A stretch of DNA of 64,000 nucleotides from Hyphomonadaceae bacterium UBA7672 (GTDB lineage Bacteria > Pseudomonadota > Alphaproteobacteria > Caulobacterales > Hyphomonadaceae). Location of the stretch: NCBI GenBank assembly GCA_002483135.1, contig DLHI01000007.1, forward strand, positions 248,001 through 312,000. Reading direction: 5' to 3'. Each line of letters begins with the position of its first letter. The stretch's first letter is position 1. Of this stretch, positions 15,650 through 24,255 are shown piece by piece. The notes beneath the pieces are model-generated. The model was not told the origin of the DNA. It saw only the letters and a program-made list of their open reading frames with translations, and made no database searches. A program made the translations under genes and the position numbers.

Positions 15650-16494
15650 CTGTCGCCGGGAATCGGCTGGACGCAGTCCGCCGGCGCCGGGTTCGCAAGA
15701 TCGGCATGGCAAGCAGCCAAGGGGAGCTCCGGCGCCTTCCAGTCCAGCGCCTTCGCCAGCACGGTGTTCACCGCGCCAACCGCAAGCCGCAGGCTCATCG
15801 ACGCCTCGCTGCCGTTCAGCTTCTGGCCGAGATAGGCAAGGTGCAGCAAGTCACCCGTCCCGTTGGGAACAGGTCTATCCGCCTTCGGCGACGCGCAGGC
15901 ATGGGCGCGCCCGTCAACCGTGAGCAGGTTGAGAAGCTGGTCACCCATGGGGATGGAGCTCACGAGCCATTGCTGCGCCGATCGGCGCGCGGCGCGCAGG
16001 ACATCGGCCGCCTCCGGCGCCGCGCCGTTCAGGCGTTCAAACTCCCAATGATTGCACGCAACCAGATCAGCCCGCGCCACAAGTATTTCCGCCTGCGCCC
16101 TCGCCGTCTCCTCCCGGACATAAAGTCCGCGGCCGGCATCCCCCATCACCGGATCGACCATGACGAACGGCTCGCGCCCCGTCCCGCGCGCGGCGCGCAC
16201 GGCGTCGATGGCGCGGCCGGCGACCTCAACCTGAGCCGGCGTTGCGAAATAGCCGGTGAGAATTGCATCCGTCAGTTCGAACAGGCCGTTGGCGGCGATG
16301 CCATCGAGCATGTCCTGCATCGTGTCGGCGGCCACTGCCTTTCCTCCCGGCTTGCCCCAGCCCGGATGACGGCCGAACAGCGTTGTGGGCACGTGGACAG
16401 GATCAACCTTCAACGGCCCCAGCACGTAGGGCGCTATGCCCCCGCCAACGCGGGAAGCGGCGACATAGGATGAAATCACCAGCACAAGGGGCAT
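15646..16494 (-). CDS. pdxY: Pyridoxal kinase
   Basis: A 282-residue ribokinase-fold vitamin-B6 kinase that phosphorylates pyridoxal (PLP salvage). The N-terminus VLVISSYVAASRVGGGIAPYVL carries the family Ser, and HPGWGKPGGK is the mobile lid region. DPVMGDAGRGLYV is the conserved metal/ATP segment, and VPNGTGDLLHLAYLG contains the GTGD anion-hole Asp. It fits the PdxY/PdxK pyridoxal kinases rather than ThiD. It is convergent with the VOC gene and divergent from the malyl-CoA lyase gene. Confidence 0.9.
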   Translation of the reverse strand: MPLVLVISSYVAASRVGGGIAPYVLGPLKVDPVHVPTTLFGRHPGWGKPGGKAVAADTMQDMLDGIAANGLFELTDAILTGYFATPAQVEVAGRAIDAVRAARGTGREPFVMVDPVMGDAGRGLYVREETARAQAEILVARADLVACNHWEFERLNGAAPEAADVLRAARRSAQQWLVSSIPMGDQLLNLLTVDGRAHACASPKADRPVPNGTGDLLHLAYLGQKLNGSEASMSLRLAVGAVNTVLAKALDWKAPELPLAACHADLANPAPADCVQPIPGDS

Positions 16495-16623
16495 GCTCTG
16501 TCCGTCAGCTCATCGCGCGCGGCGAATTCAGCATATTAACCGAGCCTGCGAGGCGCTCCAGCTTGATCTTGCGCGGGCGCTCCGTCATCACGTTTCGCAG
16601 AAGAAGCAAGAGGGACTGCTACC

Positions 16624-17511
16624 ATGTCCGCCATCCGGCCGCGCCGTTCCGTTCTCTACATGCCCGGCGCCAACGAGCGCGCGCTGGAGAAGGCCAAGAC
16701 CCTTCCAGCCGATTCGCTGATCCTCGACCTGGAAGACGCCGTGGCGCCGGAAGCCAAGGCGGAAGCCCGCCAGCGTGTCTGCAATGCCGTGAAGTCCGGA
16801 GGGTACGGCCCGCGGGAGCTGATCATTCGGGTCAATGGCATGGATACCGAATGGGGCGCGGCCGACATTTCCGCAGCCGTTGCGGCGAGACCTGACGCCA
16901 TCCTCGTTCCCAAGGTGAACGGCTCGGGCGATATCGACCTGATCGAGGGCGCGCTCTATGGCGCTCACGCGTTCTCCGATCTCGCTCTGTGGGTGATGAT
17001 CGAGACACCGCAGGCCATCCTCAATATTCGCGAGATCGCGGCCAAGGCCGGTATCACACAGCTCAAGGGCTTCGTGATGGGATCAAACGACCTGATCAAG
17101 GACTTCCGGGCTGAGCCGATGCCCGGCCGAGAGAATCTGGCAGCGTGCTACACCCTGGCGATCGCTGCGGCGCGCGCGCATGACCTTCTGGTGTTCGACG
17201 GCGTCTACAACGATATCGCCAATGCCGACGGTTTCGTCGCCGAAGCGAAGCAGGCGCGCGCCTTCGGATTCGACGGCAAGACGCTGATCCATCCGAGCCA
17301 GGTCGAGCCATGCAACACCATCTTCGCCCCGCCCGCCGATGCGGTGGCGCAGGCGAAGGACGTGATCGCGGCGTTCGCCGATCCCGCCAATGCCGGCAAG
17401 GGTGTGTTGAAGGTGAACGGTAAGATGACCGAGCTTCTGCATCTCGCCCAGGCGCGACGCATGGTGGCGGTTGCCGAGGCGATTGCCGCGCGCGAAGCGG
17501 CGAACGGCTGA
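16624..17511 (+). CDS. mcl: HpcH/HpaI-family malyl-CoA lyase-like protein
   Basis: The 295-residue TIM-barrel protein belongs to the citrate-lyase-beta/malyl-CoA-lyase family. PRRSVLYMPGANERALEKA at the start and DSLILDLEDAVAPEAK carry the Arg and Glu-Asp that bind CoA substrate and Mg2+; LPKVNG-like VPKVNGSGDI, WVMIETPQAILNI (metal Glu) and FDGKTLIHPSQVEPCN follow. Close candidates are L-malyl-CoA/beta-methylmalyl-CoA lyase and (S)-malyl-CoA thioesterase. The gene pair with mesaconyl-CoA hydratase two genes down favours an ethylmalonyl-CoA-pathway role (cleavage of beta-methylmalyl-CoA to glyoxylate and propionyl-CoA). AGAGGGACTG precedes the ATG. Confidence 0.87.
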   Translation: MSAIRPRRSVLYMPGANERALEKAKTLPADSLILDLEDAVAPEAKAEARQRVCNAVKSGGYGPRELIIRVNGMDTEWGAADISAAVAARPDAILVPKVNGSGDIDLIEGALYGAHAFSDLALWVMIETPQAILNIREIAAKAGITQLKGFVMGSNDLIKDFRAEPMPGRENLAACYTLAIAAARAHDLLVFDGVYNDIANADGFVAEAKQARAFGFDGKTLIHPSQVEPCNTIFAPPADAVAQAKDVIAAFADPANAGKGVLKVNGKMTELLHLAQARRMVAVAEAIAAREAANG

Positions 17512-17523
17512 GCGCGCGCGGGC

Positions 17524-19179
17524 ATGACCCGCAAGCGCATCCTGCTGGTTGGCGGCGCAGGCGTGTTCGGCTCGCGTTTGGCGCGCGGCCTTGCTGATAC
17601 GGTCGACGCGGATGTGCTGCTTGCGGGACGTAGTCTTGCGAAGGCGCAGGCGATTTTGCGCGCTGTGAAAGCGCATGGCGCGGTCGTCCTGGATCGCAAC
17701 ACAGCTACGGCTGAGCACATTCGCGCGCTATCGGTTGATCTCGTGATCGATGCAGCCGGGCCATTCCAGGGCGCAGATTTGTCGTTTGCACGAGCCTGCA
17801 TTTCGGCAGGCGTGGACTATCTCGATCTCGCCGACGGACGTGATTTCGTGGCGGCGTTTCCCGCGCTGGATGATGCCGCCAGGGCCGCTGGCGTTCGCGC
17901 GATAACCGGCGCGAGTTCGACACCGGCGATTACGCATGCGGCGCTTGACGAACTCACGCGCGGCTGGACGCATATCGACACGATCCACGCGGGGATTTCG
18001 CCCGGCAATCGCGCACCGCGCGGACGATCGGTTGTTGAAGCCATCCTCAGCTGGACGGGATCGCCCGTGCGCGTGTTCGAGAATGGCGCGTGGCGCACGC
18101 GTCCGGGCTGGAGCGGAACGCACAAGCGCCGGATCGGCAGGCTGGGCAAACGGCGATTCGCGCTGGCGGAGACGCCGGATCTTGATCTCCTGCCGCACAG
18201 CTATGCGCCACGGATGGACGCCGTGTTCACCGCCGGGCTTGAACTCGGGCTCCTGCATCGCGGGCTGGCCGTCCTCGGCTGGTTGAAGGCGATTGGCTTT
18301 GCGCAAACCTACGCGCCGGCGGCAGGGACGCTGCAGTGGCTGTCGTCGCTACTGCGGCCCTTCGGGTCGGATCGCGGCGGCATGTATGTCGAAGCGCTCG
18401 GACGCGACAAGGATGGCGCGCCGGCGCGGGCGGAGTGGACGCTCGTGTCGCCCCCCGTGGTGGGGCCGTTCACGCCGACGCTGCCTGCCCTCGCGCTGGC
18501 TCGCAAGCTGCTCGCGGGTGACGCTGTCGTACCCGGTGCGCGGGCTTGCGTTGGGATTGTCTCGCTTGCCGATCTTGCATGCGATTTCGAACGCGTCCGG
18601 CTTGAGACCGGCATCGTGCGCGAGACCATGACCGGTCCGTTCGAGCTGTCGCTTGGCTCGGCGTTCGAGCGCCTGCCTGATGCGGTGAAGGCGGCGCACC
18701 GACAGGGACCGGTGTCCCGCTACAAAGGCACGGCGAGTGTTGAAGGCGCCAACGCGCTGACATGGCTGCCCGCGCGGCTGTTCGGCTTTCCGCGCAAAGC
18801 GGATGCAGCGTCTGTTCGCGTGACCAAGCGCCTTCTCGGGCACGGACGCGAGATATGGCAGCGCGAAATCGGCGGCGCCCGGTTTCGCAGCGAGATCGTT
18901 CATGCCGGACCAGGCCGGGTGACCGAACGGTTCGGTCCGTTCACCTTCACGCTGGCGCTGGAAGCAACCCCGGATGAGCTGATCATGGGCATAGCCGGCT
19001 GGCGCGTGGGATGGCTTCCCCTGCCCGCAATCCTTGCGCCGCGATCCGTCGCGCGCGAGGCGGCTGGCGCCAACGGCGCGTTTACGTTCGACGTGCCAAT
19101 CGCTGCGCCGTTGTTGGGACGGCTGACCCGCTATAAGGGAGAGCTGCAGTTGCACGAACAAGACGGGCGCACGACATGA
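17524..19179 (+). CDS. Saccharopine-dehydrogenase-like / DUF4166 fusion protein
   Basis: The 551-residue protein has an N-terminal Rossmann domain of the saccharopine-dehydrogenase type (KRILLVGGAGVFGSRLARGL, residues 3-24; LVIDAAGPFQGADLSFARACI; YLDLADGRDFV). Its C-terminal half (from about residue 360) resembles DUF4166, including LPARLFGFPRKADAASVRVTK and the repeated MTGPFELSLG/RFGPFTFTLA strands. The reaction is unknown. The gene starts 12 bases after the lyase-like gene and overlaps mesaconyl-CoA hydratase by ATGA, so the three are probably one operon. Its relation to the ethylmalonyl-CoA pathway is unclear. Confidence 0.8.
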   Translation: MTRKRILLVGGAGVFGSRLARGLADTVDADVLLAGRSLAKAQAILRAVKAHGAVVLDRNTATAEHIRALSVDLVIDAAGPFQGADLSFARACISAGVDYLDLADGRDFVAAFPALDDAARAAGVRAITGASSTPAITHAALDELTRGWTHIDTIHAGISPGNRAPRGRSVVEAILSWTGSPVRVFENGAWRTRPGWSGTHKRRIGRLGKRRFALAETPDLDLLPHSYAPRMDAVFTAGLELGLLHRGLAVLGWLKAIGFAQTYAPAAGTLQWLSSLLRPFGSDRGGMYVEALGRDKDGAPARAEWTLVSPPVVGPFTPTLPALALARKLLAGDAVVPGARACVGIVSLADLACDFERVRLETGIVRETMTGPFELSLGSAFERLPDAVKAAHRQGPVSRYKGTASVEGANALTWLPARLFGFPRKADAASVRVTKRLLGHGREIWQREIGGARFRSEIVHAGPGRVTERFGPFTFTLALEATPDELIMGIAGWRVGWLPLPAILAPRSVAREAAGANGAFTFDVPIAAPLLGRLTRYKGELQLHEQDGRTT

Positions 19180-20225
19180 CTCTCAAATCCGATCCCGGCA
19201 ATTTCTTCGAGGATTTCGTCGTCGGCGACGAGCTGATTCACGCCACGCCGCGCACGGTGACGGAGGCGGATGCGGCGCTCTACACCGGGCTCACCGGCTC
19301 GCGCTATGCGCTTTATTCGGCGGATACGTTCGCGCAGGACATCGGCCTTGGCGGCGCCCCGATCGATCCCCTGCTCGCCTTCCACGTCGTGTTCGGCAAG
19401 ACCGTGCCGGACATCTCGCTCAATGCCGTCGCCAATCTCGGCTATGCCGATGGCCGCTTCCTCGCGCCGGTGTTTCCCGGCGACACGCTGCGCGCGGTGT
19501 CCGAAGTGATCGGCGTCAAGGAGAACTCCAACGGCAAGACCGGCGTCGTCTACGTCCGCACGCGCGGCTACAATCAGGAAGACGACGAAGTCCTCAGCTA
19601 TGTGCGCTGGGTGATGGTCAACAAGAAGGACCATTCGAAGCCTGCGCCCGAAGCAGTCGTGCCAAAGCTCCCCGCGGCGGTTGATCCGCGCGAGCTGCCG
19701 AAGCGCGGCTATACGCTGGAAGAGTATGACTTCACGCTGGCCGGATCGCCCTTCGCTTTCGAAGACTATGAGATCGGCGAGAAGATCGATCATGTCGACG
19801 CATTCACCGTGGAAGAGGCCGAACACCAGATCGCCACGCGGCTCTACCAGAATACCGCGAAGGTCCACTTCAACCAGTACGCTCAATCGCAGACGCCACG
19901 CGGCAAGCGTCTCATCTATGGCGGCGTTGTCATATCGCTGGCGCGCTCCATCGCCTTCAACGGCCTCGCCAACGCGGCCGAGATCATCGCCATCAATGCC
20001 GGCCAGCACGTCAACCCGCTGGGCGCGGGCGACACGGTGTTTGCCTGGTCGGAGGTGCTCGACAAGGTTGATCTCGGCGACGGCCTGGGCGCTCTACGCC
20101 TGCGTCTGGTGGCTACGAAAAACCTGCCGTGCGGCGAATTCCCTTACAAGGACGCTGAGGGGAAACACCTTCCCGACGTGATTCTCGACTTCGATTACTG
20201 GGCGGCCATTCCCAACAGGGGGTAG
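19176..20225 (+). CDS. mch: Mesaconyl-CoA hydratase (double MaoC domain)
   Basis: This 349-residue protein closely resembles beta-methylmalyl-CoA dehydratase/mesaconyl-CoA hydratase of the ethylmalonyl-CoA pathway, which hydrates mesaconyl-C1-CoA to beta-methylmalyl-CoA. Visible are an N-terminal MaoC-like half (NFFEDFVVGDELIHATPRTVTEADAALY, LAFHVVFGKTVPDISLNAVANLGYADGR, VVYVRTRGYNQ) and a C-terminal MaoC half (FEDYEIGEKIDHVDAFTVEEAEHQIATRLYQNTA, IYGGVVISLARSIAFNGLANA). The start overlaps the DUF4166 gene by four bases (ATGA). The pairing with a malyl-CoA-lyase family gene strengthens the call. Confidence 0.92.
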   Translation: MTLKSDPGNFFEDFVVGDELIHATPRTVTEADAALYTGLTGSRYALYSADTFAQDIGLGGAPIDPLLAFHVVFGKTVPDISLNAVANLGYADGRFLAPVFPGDTLRAVSEVIGVKENSNGKTGVVYVRTRGYNQEDDEVLSYVRWVMVNKKDHSKPAPEAVVPKLPAAVDPRELPKRGYTLEEYDFTLAGSPFAFEDYEIGEKIDHVDAFTVEEAEHQIATRLYQNTAKVHFNQYAQSQTPRGKRLIYGGVVISLARSIAFNGLANAAEIIAINAGQHVNPLGAGDTVFAWSEVLDKVDLGDGLGALRLRLVATKNLPCGEFPYKDAEGKHLPDVILDFDYWAAIPNRG

Positions 20226-20244
20226 GCGTTCCTAGATAGGGACG

Positions 20245-20673
20245 ATGTACTCAGCCGATTTTCCCCAGTTCGTCGCGGCCTGCGCTATCCTGTTCTCGGT
20301 GGTGATCCGCTGGCTTCGGTCCGGCGCATCGTGGGATGCGGTGGCCGAGGGCCGCGCAACCGCCGATGTGCTGCGCGAACTGACCGGCATCCTGGACCTG
20401 GACACCCTGCAGGAAACATTCGGTCCGCCACGGCTGGAGGATGGCGTCTTCCCCGTGACGCGCCGTGAAGTGCTGCGCCAGCGCACGGGCTTGGGTTACC
20501 TGTTCGGCGACCGTTGGCTCGATGGCGGATCGGCGATCATCGCGATCCTCGCCATCCTGCCGATCTGGCCGATCTGGGAATCGCAGATGTGGCTGGACAT
20601 TCTTCTGGCCTTCGCGAGCGCCTATCACGCCGCCGGATGGATCGCAGCCTTCCGGCTGGTCAGGCGGAGCTAG
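20245..20673 (+). CDS. Hypothetical membrane protein, 142 aa
   Basis: I do not recognise this family. The 142-residue product has a hydrophobic N-terminus (FPQFVAACAILFSVVIRW), a soluble mid-section with Leu/Asp-rich text (LRELTGILDLDTLQETF), and hydrophobic segments IIAILAILPIWPIW and LDILLAFASAYHAAGWIAAFRLV near the end. It probably has about three membrane segments. The 3' end overlaps the convergent amidotransferase gene by 14 bases. Confidence 0.6.
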   Translation: MYSADFPQFVAACAILFSVVIRWLRSGASWDAVAEGRATADVLRELTGILDLDTLQETFGPPRLEDGVFPVTRREVLRQRTGLGYLFGDRWLDGGSAIIAILAILPIWPIWESQMWLDILLAFASAYHAAGWIAAFRLVRRS

Positions 20674-21379
20674 CGCTTCTCAGGAAGTTCGCGATCCAGC
20701 GCGCGACGAGCGCATTGTCCTGCGGCTGATCCAGCGATGCGATGGCGGCATCCACTTGCGCCTCGGTCAGCGCCCTGCCGCGCCGGTTGTTGTAGAGCGC
20801 GCCGACATAGGTATCCGAAAACTCCGGATGGCCCTGGATGCTGATCGCCGGAATGTCGTCATAGGCGAGCATGGCATGCTCGGTGTGAGCCGAGCGCGCC
20901 AGCGTGGTGACGCCCCTGGGCGGCGTGATCACCTGATCCTGATGGCTGACCGCGAGCGAAACGGTCTGCCCCGCGCCGGCCATCCAATCGCGCTTTGAGA
21001 CGAGCTCGTAAGTGTGCCGGCCAATGCCCCAGCCCTTTTCCGACTTGCGCACCTCCCCGCCCAGCGCATCGGCGATGATCTGATGGCCAAAGCAGACACC
21101 GACCATCGGCGTCCGGGCAGCAGCGGCGCCACGAATGAAGGCGCGCAGCCTGTCCATCCATTCTGGCGAATCATAGACCCCGAACGGCGAGCCCGTGATC
21201 AGGACCGCGTCACAGGCCGCGGGCTCCGGCAGCGGTTCGCCGTCCAGCAGGGACGTCGTCGCGAACGACAGATTTTCGTCCGCTGGGGCGAGCAACGCAC
21301 GGAACATGTCCGGATAGCGCGGAAACCGGTCAGCCAATGCCCCGGGGGCCCGCCCTGTTTCGATGATCGTCAGCTTCAT
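20660..21379 (-). CDS. Class I glutamine amidotransferase-like protein
   Basis: The 239-residue protein is a stand-alone class I glutamine amidotransferase of the GMP-synthase-like group. Features: the nucleophile elbow MVGVCFGHQIIADALGG (Cys about residue 95), preceded by DAVLITGSPFGVYD, and the catalytic His in ISIQGHPEFSDTYV. It likely hydrolyses glutamine or a gamma-glutamyl substrate (such proteins include gamma-glutamyl amine hydrolases); no synthetase partner is adjacent. I chose MKLTIIETG, with GGTGGG upstream, over a nine-codon extension. Confidence 0.88.
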   Translation of the reverse strand: MKLTIIETGRAPGALADRFPRYPDMFRALLAPADENLSFATTSLLDGEPLPEPAACDAVLITGSPFGVYDSPEWMDRLRAFIRGAAAARTPMVGVCFGHQIIADALGGEVRKSEKGWGIGRHTYELVSKRDWMAGAGQTVSLAVSHQDQVITPPRGVTTLARSAHTEHAMLAYDDIPAISIQGHPEFSDTYVGALYNNRRGRALTEAQVDAAIASLDQPQDNALVARWIANFLRSASSA

Positions 21380-21433
21380 GCGCCCACCAATAAGACCTTT
21401 GCGCACAAGGCCAAAGGGTCGCTTTGCGCCGCG

Positions 21434-21461
21434 TTGACAGAGCCAAAACGAGGTCTATTAC
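21434..21461 (+). promoter_or_regulatory. sigma70-like promoter for sdhCDA
   Basis: TTGACA at 21434-21439 and TATTAC at 21456-21461 are separated by 16 bases, and sit 48 bases before the sdhC start. It is the clearest -35/-10 pair in the window. Confidence 0.6.
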
Positions 21462-21509
21462 CGGTTCCGACGCGATGAGGGTCGCGCAGAAGGCTGAAGG
21501 GACAAAGCC

Positions 21510-21938
21510 ATGTCATCGTGGACCGACAAACGGCCCATGTCGCCGCATGTGTCGATCTGGAAGTGGCACATGACGATGGCCTCTTCGATCCTGCACAGGG
21601 TCACCGGCGTCGGCAACTACATCGGCATCTTCATCGTGGTGGCCTGGCTGTTCGCAACCGCAGCCGGCCCCGATTATTACGAGCCGCTGGCGGGCCTAAT
21701 CGGAACGATCTGGGGCCAGCTCATCCTGTTCGGCTTCACCCTGTCGATCAGCTATCACCTGCTCAACGGCGTGCGTCACCTCGTGATGGATACGGGCAAG
21801 GCGCTCAACCCGAAATTCGGCAGCTTCCTGTCAGGGCTTGTCCTGGTGCTGTCCGTTGTGCTGGCCGTCGCTGTCTGGATGCTGTCGGGAATTGTCCCCG
21901 GCTTTGATCCGCTCAACCTCGCGGGAGCCGCCCAATGA
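21510..21938 (+). CDS. sdhC: Succinate dehydrogenase cytochrome b556 subunit
   Basis: SdhC is one of two membrane anchors of respiratory complex II, binding heme b and ubiquinone. The 142-residue protein has the diagnostic RPMSPHVSIWKWHMTMASSILHRVTGVGNY, with SxLHRxTG, and three membrane segments (about 33-57, 65-90, 110-132). RHLVMDTGK after the second segment contains the heme-ligand His. AGAAGGCTGAAGGGA precedes the ATG. The gene is followed directly by sdhD with an ATGA overlap. The family's usual length and motif make the call firm. Confidence 0.95.
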   Translation: MSSWTDKRPMSPHVSIWKWHMTMASSILHRVTGVGNYIGIFIVVAWLFATAAGPDYYEPLAGLIGTIWGQLILFGFTLSISYHLLNGVRHLVMDTGKALNPKFGSFLSGLVLVLSVVLAVAVWMLSGIVPGFDPLNLAGAAQ

Positions 21939-22327
21939 GCAAGCCGCAGGCATCCATGCGCACCCCGCTCGGCAAGGTTCGCGGCCTTGGCTCGGCCAAG
22001 CACGGCGCGGCTCACTTCGTGACGCAGCGCGTGTCCGCGATCGCACTGATCTTCCTCGTTCCCTGGTTCCTGATCTCGCTGATCGGCGCGGTGCGCGGCG
22101 GCTATGACGGCGCGCTGCTCTGGGTCGCCGATCCGATCAACGCCGTCCTCATCCTGCTCGCCGTCGGCGCCGCGCTCTATCACATGCGGTTGGGGATGCA
22201 GGTCGTGGTCGAAGACTACATCGCCAGACACAGCACCAAGGCGGTGCTGCTGATCCTCAACACCTTCGTTTGCGTAGGTCTCTTCACGGTGGCGGCCTAT
22301 GCCGTGCTGAAGATCGCCATCGCCTGA
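21935..22327 (+). CDS. sdhD: Succinate dehydrogenase membrane anchor subunit
   Basis: SdhD completes the cytochrome b anchor of complex II. The 130-residue protein begins with RTPLGKVRGLGSAKHGAAHFVTQRVSAIAL, typical of alphaproteobacterial SdhD, and has three membrane segments. LYHMRLGMQVVVEDY near residue 80 carries the heme/quinone-site His and the conserved Asp-Tyr. Its start overlaps the sdhC stop by four bases, so translation is coupled; sdhA follows 36 bases later. Confidence 0.95.
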   Translation: MSKPQASMRTPLGKVRGLGSAKHGAAHFVTQRVSAIALIFLVPWFLISLIGAVRGGYDGALLWVADPINAVLILLAVGAALYHMRLGMQVVVEDYIARHSTKAVLLILNTFVCVGLFTVAAYAVLKIAIA

Positions 22328-22363
22328 TCCGGCTTCCCGTTTCCGTCTGCAAGGACTGGCCAC

Positions 22364-24148
22364 ATGACTGCGTACACCTGGAACGACCATACCTATGACG
22401 TGGTCGTCGTCGGCGCCGGAGGATCGGGCCTTCGTGCTGCCCTTGGGTGCGCACAGGCGGGTCTCAAGACCGCATGCGTCACCAAGGTGTTCCCCACCCG
22501 CAGCCACACGGTCGCGGCGCAGGGCGGCATCTCCGCCTCGCTCGGAAACATGGGCCAGGATGACTGGCGCTGGCACATGTACGACACGGTGAAGGGCGCC
22601 GACTGGCTCGGTGACCAGGACGCCATCGAATACATGGTCCGCGCCGCCCCCGCCGCCGTCTACGAACTCGAGCATTGGGGCGTCCCCTTCTCGCGTACCG
22701 AGGAAGGCAAGATCTATCAGCGCGCCTTCGGCGGCATGACCAAGAACTATGGCGAAGCCTCGATCCAGCGCACCTGCGCTGCGGCCGACCGCACCGGCCA
22801 CGCCATGCTTCACACGCTCTACGGCCAGTCGCTGAAGAACGCCGTCGACTTCTTCATCGAGTATTTCGCGCTCGACCTGATCATGGAAAACGGCGCCTGC
22901 CGCGGCATCACGGCCATCAAGCTCGACGATGGCACAATGCACCGCTTCCGCGCCCAGCGCGTGATCCTTGCGACCGGCGGCTATGGCCGCGCCTACTTCT
23001 CGGCCACCTCGGCCCACACCTGCACAGGCGATGGCGGCGGTATGGCGCTGCGCGCCGGCTTGCCCCTGCAGGACATGGAGTTCGTCCAGTTCCACCCGAC
23101 CGGCATCTATGGCTCGGGCTGCCTGATCACCGAAGGCGCACGCGGCGAAGGCGGCTATCTCACCAACTCCAAGGGCGAGCGTTTCATGGAGCGCTATGCG
23201 CCGACCGTGAAGGACCTTGCCTCGCGTGACGTCGTCTCCCGCGCGATGACGATGGAAATCCGCGATGGTCGTGGCGTGGGCGCCCTCAACGACCACATTC
23301 ACCTGCACCTCGATCACCTCGATCCGAAAATCCTGCACCAGCGCCTGCCCGGCATTTCGGAAAGCGCGAAGATCTTCGCCGGCGTCGACGTCACGAAGGA
23401 GCCGATCCCGGTGCTGCCGACGGTGCACTACAACATGGGCGGCATCCCGACGAACTATCACGGCGAAGTCCTCACCAAGGCAGGCGATGATCCCGATGCG
23501 ATCGTGCCGGGCCTGATGGCTGTTGGCGAAGCCGCCTGTGTGTCGGTGCACGGCGCCAACCGTCTCGGCTCCAACTCGCTGATCGACCTTGTCGTGTTCG
23601 GTCGCGCGGCGGGCCTGCGCTGCGGCGAGAAGCTCGAAGCCAACGCCAATCAGCCCGACCTGCCGAAAGGCGCGGGTGATGATCACCTCGCGCGGTTCGA
23701 CAAGTTCCGGAACGCCAAGGGCGGCACGCCGACCGCGAAGCTGCGCGCCACGATGCAGAAGGCGATGCAGGAAGACTGCGCTGTGTTCCGCACCGGCGAG
23801 ACGCTGCAATCCGGCGTCAAGCGCATCGCCGAAGTCCTCGGCGGCGTGCCCGACATCTCGATCCAGGATCGCGGCCTGATCTGGAACACCGACCTGATCG
23901 AAACGCTGGAGTTCGACAACCTGATCGTCCAGGCGGCCGCAACCGTGAACTCCGCCGCCAACCGCCAGGAAAGCCGGGGCGCCCATGCCCGCGAAGACTT
24001 CCCGAACCGCGACGACGACAAGTGGATGAAGCACACCCTGTCGTGGGTCGACGACAAGGGCGCAGTCAAACTCGACTACCGCCCCGTCCACGCCTACACG
24101 ATGTCGAGCGACGTCGAGTACATCAAGCCGAAGCCGCGGGTTTACTAG
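22364..24148 (+). CDS. sdhA: Succinate dehydrogenase flavoprotein subunit
   Basis: SdhA oxidises succinate to fumarate with covalently bound FAD, linking the TCA cycle to the quinone pool. The 594-residue protein has the dinucleotide motif VVVGAGGSGLRAALG (15-29), the flavinylation site FPTRSHTVAAQGGIS (His48), MEFVQFHPTG, the active-site YNMGGIPTNYHGEV with catalytic Arg nearby, and the C-terminal RQESRGAHAREDFPNRDDDKW. It ends 26 bases before a strong intrinsic terminator, so the operon seems to stop here without sdhB. Confidence 0.98.
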   Translation: MTAYTWNDHTYDVVVVGAGGSGLRAALGCAQAGLKTACVTKVFPTRSHTVAAQGGISASLGNMGQDDWRWHMYDTVKGADWLGDQDAIEYMVRAAPAAVYELEHWGVPFSRTEEGKIYQRAFGGMTKNYGEASIQRTCAAADRTGHAMLHTLYGQSLKNAVDFFIEYFALDLIMENGACRGITAIKLDDGTMHRFRAQRVILATGGYGRAYFSATSAHTCTGDGGGMALRAGLPLQDMEFVQFHPTGIYGSGCLITEGARGEGGYLTNSKGERFMERYAPTVKDLASRDVVSRAMTMEIRDGRGVGALNDHIHLHLDHLDPKILHQRLPGISESAKIFAGVDVTKEPIPVLPTVHYNMGGIPTNYHGEVLTKAGDDPDAIVPGLMAVGEAACVSVHGANRLGSNSLIDLVVFGRAAGLRCGEKLEANANQPDLPKGAGDDHLARFDKFRNAKGGTPTAKLRATMQKAMQEDCAVFRTGETLQSGVKRIAEVLGGVPDISIQDRGLIWNTDLIETLEFDNLIVQAAATVNSAANRQESRGAHAREDFPNRDDDKWMKHTLSWVDDKGAVKLDYRPVHAYTMSSDVEYIKPKPRVY

Positions 24149-24174
24149 GGCGCACGCATCGCGTGAGTATCAGG

Positions 24175-24207
24175 AAGGGCCCCGGTATCCGGGGCCCTTT
24201 TCTTTTT
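24175..24207 (+). terminator. Intrinsic terminator after sdhA
   Basis: A perfect 11-bp stem (24175-24185 with 24189-24199) with a three-base loop is followed by TTTTCTTTTT. It closes the sdhCDA transcript. Confidence 0.92.
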
Positions 24208-24255
24208 CGCATGGCCGCTGCACCGTCCCGAAAACATCAGGGACGGAAACCGCAC

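Noticed and set aside
21776..24091. 771-codon open frame on the minus strand opposite sdhC-sdhA
   Set aside because: It is antisense to sdhCDA with clear homology on plus; the composition is a shadow of GC-rich codon use and matches no family.
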